64,000 bases of DNA, taken from NCBI GenBank assembly GCA_002007465.1, contig LNAC01000032.1:5262681-5326680 (forward strand), written 5' to 3'. Shown here one piece after another: positions 55,971 to 64,000 of this stretch (position 1 is the first letter of the stretch; every line of letters starts with the position of its first letter). The DNA comes from Ailurus styani. Its lineage: Eukaryota; Chordata; Mammalia; Carnivora; Ailuridae. The notes beneath the pieces are model-generated. The model was not told where the DNA came from. It saw only the letters and a program-made list of their open reading frames with translations, and made no database searches. The position numbers and the translations under genes were made by a program.

Positions 55971-56485
55971 AAAGGGCTCTCATTTAACCTATTTAATGAG
56001 AGTATATTCGTCCTATTCCATGCTTAATTGATTACAAATAATAACAAGGCTATCCATAATTGATATGCAGAGAACACATTTTTTTCACAGTCTAGATGAT
56101 TCTTTTCATATGAAGGGTAATCCATTTACTTAATAATTGTGGCCTATATCCCCATCTTCACATGCTTCTTTCTGGAAAGAGTGGGTGAGTTATGTGACTT
56201 ATAAATTTTGGAAGAATAAATTGAATATGCTTACCTAGTTATTTCTTTTTATCTTTCTCTTTGGATCCAAACCTGTTCAGAGAAAATGTGCTTCTCTATG
56301 TGTTAAAGTTTACAGGTGTAGTCTCCCATGTGTGAAGGTTTGTGGTGTCTTAACTCTTCTGGTGCCTGGATTGGGTGATTGTTAAAATCTGGGTTCACAA
56401 TTAGGAAACCCTCTTGCTGCAGCTATAACCCCATTCTCTTTTATCAAATTGTTTGGAATTAAAGGAGATATTTGTCATAAGTCTT
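55971..56485. other. Unrecognised sequence
   Basis: Nothing recognised. Confidence 0.5.
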
Positions 56486-56487
56486 TA

Positions 56488-56885
56488 GTCTTAGTCTGCT
56501 CCAGCTGCTACAACATAATACCATAGACTGGATGACTTAAACAACAGGCATTTATTTCTCATGGTTCTTTAGGCTGGGAAGTCCAAGATCAATGTACCAG
56601 CAGAGTTGGTGGCGACTGGTGAAAGCCTCTTCCTCATTTGCAGATGGCTGCCTTTTTGTTGTATCTTCACATGGCAGAGGGAGAGAGAGAGAGAGGAAGA
56701 GGGCTCAGGTCTCTTTCTCTTCCTAAGGGCACTTATCCCACCATGGGGGCCCCACCCTCATGACCTTATCTAAGTCTAATTATTGCCCAAAAGACCCACC
56801 TTCAAATATCCTCTCACTGGGAAATAGAGCTTCAATATGTGAATTTTGGGGGACACAACATTCAGATCAGAGCCTCCTCCATTAG
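56488..56885 (-). mobile_element. LTR-like element (MaLR-type?), antisense
   Basis: The plus strand reads AGTCTTAGTCTGCTCCAGCT, ATAATACCATAGACTGGATG, GGCTGGGAAGTCCAAGATCA, TCTTCACATGGCAGAGGGAG, CCCACCCTCATGACCTTATC and TGTGAATTTTGGGGGACACA. This is the familiar complement of a MaLR-type solitary LTR. The family name is from memory. Confidence 0.75.
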
Positions 56886-57004
56886 CTTTTCTATCTTTCT
56901 CATTTTTTACCTGGCTCAGGGAAAAAAAGGGAAATAGAGTACTACTTACTGAGCCTCACCAAATCTCAACATTGTCATTGTACCATTTCTGCCTTCTAGG
57001 TTAA

Positions 57005-57065
57005 TTTTTCCATTCATTCACATAGTCAACAAATACTTATTAAGTGTCTACTATATGCCAGGTCA
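57005..57065 (-). mobile_element. Short L2 3' end, antisense
   Basis: The plus strand reads CCATTCATTCACATAGTCAA, CAAATACTTATTAAGTGTC and TACTATATGCCAGG. Confidence 0.7.
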
Positions 57066-58895
57066 TCCCGAGGAAGGTTAACTCTTCCACCTGGGCTTTA
57101 AAAATAAAAACAGTCACCAGAGAGTTCATGGTTTTATTTGTACTAGATTGTAAACATCATGTTGAAGTTGTATTGAGTAGTGTTTGGAGTTCGTATTATC
57201 CTAAGTGGATTTCAAAGTGTGTACAGTTTGCTTTGAAAAGTATTTTGCATGTATAATTCATTTTGGGAAACTAGTTTATATATTCATCCCATTTTTTTTA
57301 CCACTTTTTAATTCTTCTAGGTAAGAAGAATAAACTGTTCTTTAAGCTTTTAAATGTTTCCAGCATTGTGCCCCGACTTCAATTAATTTAATTTGTACTT
57401 AAAGGATATCTATAACTACATTTCAGGAAAAACAGTTTCCATAGTAACATCATAGATTTTCTAAATTCAGGCTATGATGTAATCAACTAAAATGACTATC
57501 ATACAAAAATTCTTATTTATTTCATCTGCAGCATTCCTTATTTAAATCTATTGTGATGCATACATATTTTCCACATCTGAATTTAACTTGGAGGTATAGG
57601 ACATTTCCCAACTGGTTCTATTTTAGAAATTCTTGTTTGATTTCACAGTATTATGGAATTCACATTTCTGCTAGAGTTAAGATATCGACAAAATAGGCTG
57701 GATTATGTAGAGTATATCTATATGATGTTGACCTAGTTTTTATAAAATTATGGAAATTTTCTATCCATGCTGACAGCTTGTGGAATATCATTGTAGTCAA
57801 AATATTATAGAAGAGTGAATCTCACACACTAAAATGATTGTTACTGTTAGATCTATTAACATTACATTATGAAGTAGTTGAAGATCTTGCCTTTAATTTC
57901 CTAAAGTACCCAATTTAATAAGATTATCTTTTGCATTTATATATTTTTTTACTTAATTGCTTTTCTATTAAGTAGTCATGAATAGTAGTTGTGAATGCCT
58001 ATATTGTATATTTGTATACAATTGGTATTACTCTCCAAAGGGCTATAATGGTAGAAAACTTCAAGATCTTTGCTTTTGGATCCATATCAGGTATTTATTT
58101 GATGAAATATAGCCTTTTAAGCCTGTAAATTCTGGACAGAGAATTTAGTAAATAGATTTTCTTTACTCACACAAAATTTTTCTTTTTTGCTCATGGTTCC
58201 CTTTGTTCCTTATTTATGGCCATAGTCAGAAACAAAAATGTACAGGATAGAAAGTCAAAAGCATCTATTTGTGGACACAGGTTATATTTCAGAGGATAAG
58301 AGAAAAAGGGACAAAGGAAAAAAGTCATTATGTATGTTAATACTGCCGTAGATGTCCCATGTACTGCTTGGAGACCCCAAGAGAGTTCCATATAGTCTTC
58401 AGAGGGAATCCTTCATAATAATTTACCAAGATAGATCCAGTTGCTTTTTCCTCTTTATATTCAAAGAAAAATTTCTTTTCATTTTATGGCACATTTTATT
58501 ATATATGTAAATATCTCCTCTACTAATCTCTAGGTTCTATAATAAGAGTAAGTTCCAAGAAAGCATTTGTCGCATTGGCAACAGTTTGAGACATCAGGTA
58601 AAGATGAAAATATTCTGGGTTTGGGAAATTTGGAGATTATTGGTGATATGTGCTAGAATAAATTCAGGGGGTGTTTAGGCATATTCATCAGCATTCACTC
58701 AGGTAATATATGCCATTCCATGCATTCTGTGCAGCAAGTGTTTCATATAGAATTAAGGGTTTATGGACTTGTTGGGTGAATTGAAGGAATGAAGCTCAGG
58801 GATGCTGCCACAGAGAATAAGGGGAGCTATTGCCCAAAGGTTCAGAAAAATTGACCAAATATTTTAGCATAGAGCACTAAAGTAAGACTTCCTCA
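57066..58895. other. Unrecognised AT-rich sequence
   Basis: Unassigned sequence with only short chance frames (60-70 codons). Confidence 0.5.
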
Positions 58896-58896
58896 G

Positions 58897-59725
58897 AAGT
58901 TTGCCGGAAGCTCCAACAGACACATGAAAAATGCTCAACATAACTCATCATCAGAGAAATACAAATCAAAACTAAAATGAGGTACCACCTCATGACTATC
59001 AGAATGGCTAAAATCAACAACATTAGAAACAACAGGTGCTGGTGAGGATATGGGAGAAAGGGGAACACTTTTACACTGTTGGTGGGAATGCAAACTGGTG
59101 CAGCCATTCTGGAAAACAGTTTGAAGATTCCTCAAAAAGTTAGAAATAGAACTGCCCTATGATCCAGCAACTGCACTAGTAGGTATTTATCTAAAGGATA
59201 CAAAAATACTAATTCAAAGGGATACCTTCACCCTGATGTTTATAGCAGCATTATCAACAATAGCCAAATTATGGAAATAGCCCAAGTGTCCATCAATTGA
59301 TGAAGGAATGGATAAAGAAGATGGGGCATATATATGTAATGGAATATTAGTCATAAAAAAGAATGAAATCTTGCTGTTTGCAGTGATATGGCTAGAACTA
59401 GATGCTAAGTAAAATAAGTCAGAGAAAGAAATAGTAAATGATTTCACTCATATGTGAAATTTAAAAAACAAACAAAAAAATGAGCAAAGGGAAAAAATAC
59501 AAACCAAGAAACAACCTCTTAGTTATAGAGAACAAGCTAATAGGTATCAGAGAGGAGGTGGGTGAAAGAATGGCTAAAATAGGTGGTGGGGATTAAAGAC
59601 TTGTTATAATGAGCACCAAGTGATATATGGAAGTGTTGAATCATTATTTTGTACACCTGAAATGAATATAAAACTATGCTAACTCATTGGAATTAAAATA
59701 AAAAGTTTTTAAAAAGTTTGGCAGT
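58897..59725 (+). mobile_element. 5'-truncated L1, ORF2 end and 3' UTR, sense
   Basis: Body about 58907-59714. ORF2 C-terminal landmarks are AATGCTCAACATAACTCATC, AATGAGGTACCACCTCATGA, GTTGGTGGGAATGCAAACTG, TGTCCATCAATTGATGAAGG and TCACTCATATGTGAAATTTA. The 3' UTR has TTATAATGAGCACCAAGTGA and TATTTTGTACACCTGAAATG. A diverged duplication of about AAGTTTGCCGG / AAGTTTGGCAG marks the ends. It is younger than the L1M pieces, but the reading frame contains stops. Confidence 0.9.
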
Positions 59726-61700
59726 TATGACATGTCTCAGCAATCCATAGAAGGTTCCCAGAAACTCCCTTAGTTGTGGGGGAAAGCAGACGGGTCCTAA
59801 GAGCTTCCCCCAAAGCCATGGGCTCTTCTCTCTACATCACTCCTATGTCACCTGCTTTGCTTCAGCCTGATTCTCAGCTGGGTTTCTGATACTGATAACC
59901 TCTAACCTAGAACCATGCAGAGGGAGGAGTTCTTGGGAGGGAATTTCCTAGGCCTAGAGAGGAGGGGTAGTGCTCCTGAGCAGACAACAAACAGTCCAGG
60001 GCAGGAATACAATACAAACTTGATACAAATGAGACTGGTTGCCATGGCTTAATAAAAAAAGTGGTTCACAAAGCACAGAATCTTTTTTTTTTTTTAGAAA
60101 ATTGAGGAAGTGTGAAAGAGATAGAGTATATAAAAGGCAGTCAAAGGATTTACAGAATTTTTCTGGTTTAGAACTAGAGATGGTAGAGAGTCTCTGTGGC
60201 AATGTTCCTGAGGTGACTGGCTAAGAAGACTAGGCTGAGTAGGAAAGAAAATGAGGTCAGCAGGGGCCTCACAAAAAGAAGTAAAAATGAAGGGAATGGG
60301 GGAAGAAAAGTCTCGAAAATTTGAAGAACAGGTTTAGTGTGAATAAAGGAATGAAAAAACTAGAAAAAAAAAAACCCAACAAGAATTGTAGTAAAGAATG
60401 GATTATTGGGATTACTTTTAGTATTGTAGCACTTCCAGGTGACTGAGAAAAAAGTTTGTTATAGCTATGGAATGGGTGAAGGGGACTGGAACTGAGAACA
60501 TGCAAAAAATCTAAAGAATATGGGTAGCGAGCAGAGCTACTATATACACTTGTACACTACACTATGTCATCCATACGGATGGTACCCATTGTGGGTGTGC
60601 ATCACATACCAGTGTGGCCACCCTTGGTGGTCCTGGACTGGGGGTTATTTCTGTGAACCTTGTTCACTTACAACCTTGTGGCAGGGATTGCCTTTTGGTT
60701 CTTATAGTTACTTAAGTGGGAAAGTCAGGTCACTGTGTGATTGGAGGCTCTCTGGATGAAGTAGAAAAAGAAATGAATTTTTACTGGAAACAGGTTTCAC
60801 GGGGTATAAGAATGATCCCTTAAGGCATGAGGAACATTTTGTTTTGCAGAAAGGGATAGATGCTTCAGAAATGTAGAGAGCAGCAGAAACAAAGGCTTAA
60901 AGGCCGGAGAGAGCTCTGTTTGTATAGAAAGTACATTTTATACTTTTCAGAGCTGTTCAGAAGACAAACCTTACCATGATATACCTCATGATATTATGAT
61001 AAAAATTATGAATCATGGCCTTATGACAAAAATAGAAATCCTGAGCATGGGAGTTTATTGACCCCTGGAGAATATATTCTAGTAAAGGAAAGCAATTTTG
61101 GACCTATAAGAGTGGGTCAGGACAAGAAGTTATTTACTTTTAATGGATGGGCAGGAGGTACAAATCAGAACCAGAAATTCTCTGCTGCTTTATAAGAAGT
61201 AAAGCTACTTGGATTAAAAAAAAAGAAATGGATTAGTTTTTCTTTGTTATAAGAGATAATTATTAGTCCTGTCTAAGCATTTTAGCTTCATAACTATGAA
61301 AATGGAAGATAACAAAATGGATAGATTGCACCAAGTGCTTTCTTAATTTGTTCCATGAAATTATTCTGATATATTCACAGTGTTTACTTCAGAGAAACAA
61401 TTGTTTCTGTAAATAGTTGTTTTGTATTTATATTATGCAGTATTATTCATTAAAATTATAGTGTATAATAAAGTGAACATCATTGTATTGCTTTATATGG
61501 AGCCTTTGCTCCAAGGACCCCTGAAAGATTTATGAAAATATTGTAATAATCCCTATAACATCCTTGTCTAAGAGGTACATTTCATTAAAAAATTCTGTTG
61601 GTAATAACTCTCAGAAACAATGAACCAGTCACCCACATAAAAGCCATTTTAGTAGAGGGAAGAAGGTGGGTGGCAGCCAACATATAGGATCTTTTAGATT
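59726..61700. other. Unrecognised sequence, no supported gene
   Basis: The 79-codon frame at 60520-60759 (tryptophan- and tyrosine-rich) and the 78- to 82-codon minus frames around 60 kb lack recognisable domains. Poly-A and poly-T runs occur. Confidence 0.5.
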
Positions 61701-61704
61701 TCCT

Positions 61705-62095
61705 GTTGTATCAGCTATGATTGGCTGCAATATGTAAACCCTTTTAACTCAGTGACTGAATACAATAGAAATTTATTTTAGCTTCTCTAAAGTCCAGCTG
61801 ATGATGAGGGGTAAGGAATGATGTAGGAATGAAGAGGGCAATCATATGGGCACAGAAATTACAGGAACCTGTACTATTTTCAATGTATGGCTTTCAAAAT
61901 TGACCTGGAAATTGTCATATAAACTATGGATGGTAGAATTGAGAGACAGAAAATTATACAGGAGATTTTTATTGGCTGTCCACTTTCCATAGGCCAGAAC
62001 GTAAGCACATGACTACGCCTAACCACAAGAGACCAGGAAATATCACTGTGTATATCAGGAAGGAAGGGAAATGGGTTAGATTAACAATCTGAGTT
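61705..62095. mobile_element. Probable ancient interspersed repeat, family not resolved
   Basis: ACTCAGTGACTGAATACAAT, AGAAATTTATTTTAGCTTCT, CCACTTTCCATAGGCCAGAA, CACATGACTACGCC and AAGAGACCAGGAAATATC together match the layout of a common old mammalian repeat that I cannot name with confidence. Confidence 0.45.
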
Positions 62096-63730
62096 TCTGC
62101 CGTAATCACTGAACAGCAGTTCACAAAACATGCATGCTTCCTGATGCGAGACTATAAAATATGGCCTGAGTTTTTTAAGAAACTATTTAGCATCTTGACA
62201 TAGACAACAGTACAGCAAAATTTTCCAGGAAATAGATTTCCACAATAGTACCTCTATAGTGGCTCAGTAGTGTAACTCTCAACAAAAAATTTCTGTTATG
62301 ATATAATTATTTGGGCCATGCATACATGAGTGGGTGTTACAACTTTAAATGTATCCACAATAAAGAGAAAAGAGAAGCAAGAAGTCATTCCCTCTCACTC
62401 ATCACATACACATCCACCCTAACCACACACACAAATCCTGAATATAGTAGTAATGCTGGTTCACATAAAGTGAAGGAGGAGAGCAGATCAGGTTATTTGG
62501 CAACCCAAGATGAAAGTGGGCTTGGATTTAATTCAGGAAACTAATAAAAGAGGCAAAGACTATTTTGACTATAAAGAACAAGATACTTCTCAGAAATGAT
62601 CCTTATGTCATGAGAATAATGATTTCTAGGGATAAAAACAGTGGAAGAATATCTGTATTAAAATAACAGAACAATTCTCAGTTTTGGTCACTGATGAACT
62701 GAGTGGTCATGGACTCTCCTTTCACTGTCAACACAAAGAAAGAATGAGAGAAGAGATAGAGAATACAACCCTGATTTTTAAAATATCCTTCTATGTGTGT
62801 ATTTTCAAAGAAGACATCCAACTTAAAAAAATTAAAAATAAAACAAAGTACTCTTGCATATGCTCTTCAGGTAGCTTAAATGTTTGACCTTCAATGCCAA
62901 AGTCTATATTCATTTCTTACATAAAGCCTTCAAGGCTAGTTCCAAGTAGTTCAGTTGTGTATCTTCACTTTATAGACTTTTATAGGTTTTTCCATTTCCC
63001 AAGAAAAGAGCAATTAATAACTGGTGCATGTATATGTTTACACAAATATGTAATAGCAAGCGATTGAATAGACTAGATTAAGAAAATATCTGTGCCTTGA
63101 TGACAACTCTTTTTGTTTTGTTAGTAAAACTTGATGAGTTGGACTTTGCTACTGAGCAATTCAAGGACAGTAAAAGAATACAAGGACATTAAGTCATTCA
63201 CAAATGTTAGTGATGTCAATAAATCCATAAAAATAGTAAGTTGGTACAGAAATACTTTAATAAAAGTAACTCTAATAAAAATATTTTATAATCATTTCCC
63301 CAATTTATTAGCTTAGATTTTAGATGCTAATGTATTCTAATCTTTTTGGAGAGTGAGAGTATCCATCTTGGGGGTGACTGGGAATACTTGTGCCCTACAA
63401 TTGGCCTCCATAGCAAATGGTGTTATTCCTCATCTAATTCAAAATACACCCTTCTGTTGGCTTTATCTTGCTCAAATTTATTTTTCTAATTTAATATAGA
63501 ATAATATCTTAAAATTGAAAAATACTCCAAAATGAAATAGCATAAATAAAATATTGGCTTTCATTTTTGATATGTTGATGTTTTCTAGTTTGATATTTTG
63601 CAAATTGTCCCTCTTGTAGGACTATTATTTTCCAATTATATGTATATTTTTTAATTGCCCAGTGACATTCACATTAGGTAAAGAAACTTCCTCAATTATC
63701 CTTTGAAATTCTAAGAGCACAAGATCTCCT
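62096..63730. other. Unrecognised sequence
   Basis: No gene or repeat is recognised. Frames of 61-77 codons are unsupported. Confidence 0.5.
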
Positions 63731-63735
63731 TTAAA

Positions 63736-63981
63736 AAATTGTATGGCACCTTCCCAATCCCATCTTGTTTCAAACCATAAGAGACTCTTAATCTCATGAA
63801 GCAAACTGAGGGTTACTGGGTGGTGGGAGGGTGGGGAAAGGATGGCTGGGTTATGAACATTGGGGAGGGTTTGTGCTATGGTAAGTGCTGTGAAACGTGT
63901 AAGCCTGATGATTCACAGACCTGTATCCCTGGGACAAATAATAATAAAAAAAATTAATTAAAAAAAAGAAATTGTATGGCA
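63736..63981 (+). mobile_element. Young-type L1 3' end with target duplication
   Basis: Body 63749-63968: CCATAAGAGACTCTTAATCT, AAACTGAGGGTTACTGGGTG, GGGTTATGAACATTGGGGAG, GATGATTCACAGACCTGTAT, then an A-rich tail. The 13-bp duplication AAATTGTATGGCA lies at 63736-63748 and 63969-63981. It is heavily 5' truncated (about 220 bp). Confidence 0.95.
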
Positions 63982-64000
63982 GTTGCTTCTATATGTTGGG

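Noticed and set aside
60520..60759. 79-codon Trp/Tyr-rich plus frame
   Set aside because: Short, no domain, no start-context or splice support.

Overview
The window is vertebrate nuclear DNA from a carnivore, most likely an arctoid caniform such as a mustelid. Sixteen tRNA-derived Can-SINE copies carry the head TGGGTGGCTCAGTGGGTTAA and the A-rich tail typical of that group. Three L1 3' ends have the ending I associate from memory with musteloid L1s (GATTCACAGACCTGTA). The dog-type SINE head (CCCTGGGTGGCGCAG) is absent, which argues against a canid. The taxon is an inference from repeat families recalled from memory, not a database match. The sequence is AT-rich by eye, and no complete protein-coding gene, tRNA gene, rRNA gene or CRISPR array is visible.

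Layout. From 1 to 5.8 kb there is an L1 3' end, a Can-SINE, unrecognised sequence and two old antisense L1 fragments. From 5.8 to 10 kb there is mostly unrecognised sequence with an antisense L2. From 10 to 17.5 kb lies a three-layer nest: an old LTR-like element is split by a nearly complete antisense L1 (5' UTR, ORF1 and ORF2 all recognisable but broken), which is itself interrupted by a Can-SINE. From 17.5 to 29 kb there are L2 and MIR relics, an antisense L1M 3' UTR, and four Can-SINEs. From 29 to about 37.6 kb the sequence is strikingly free of young transposons and holds a possible 60-nt exon. From 37.6 to 50.5 kb there is a dense accumulation of sense-strand old L1M pieces with eight Can-SINEs and a complex TA/GT/GA/CA microsatellite. 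From 50.5 to 64 kb there are L2 and L1 fragments, an LTR-like element, three clustered Can-SINEs and a young L1 3' end.

The open reading frames in the window (60-229 codons) are either relics of L1 proteins, translations of SINE/L2/L1 UTR sequence, or chance frames. Nothing here works together as a gene system. The window looks like an intergenic or deep intronic region whose history is written in nested retrotransposition.

The most informative observations are: a 61-bp direct repeat around a truncated SINE and a single N at 51555, best explained as an assembly join between SINE-bearing and SINE-free alleles; a roughly 110-bp inverted copy of flanking DNA lodged inside the L1 5' UTR (15.75 kb versus 17.74 kb); the candidate exon at 29660-29719; and the transposon-poor 29-37 kb block.
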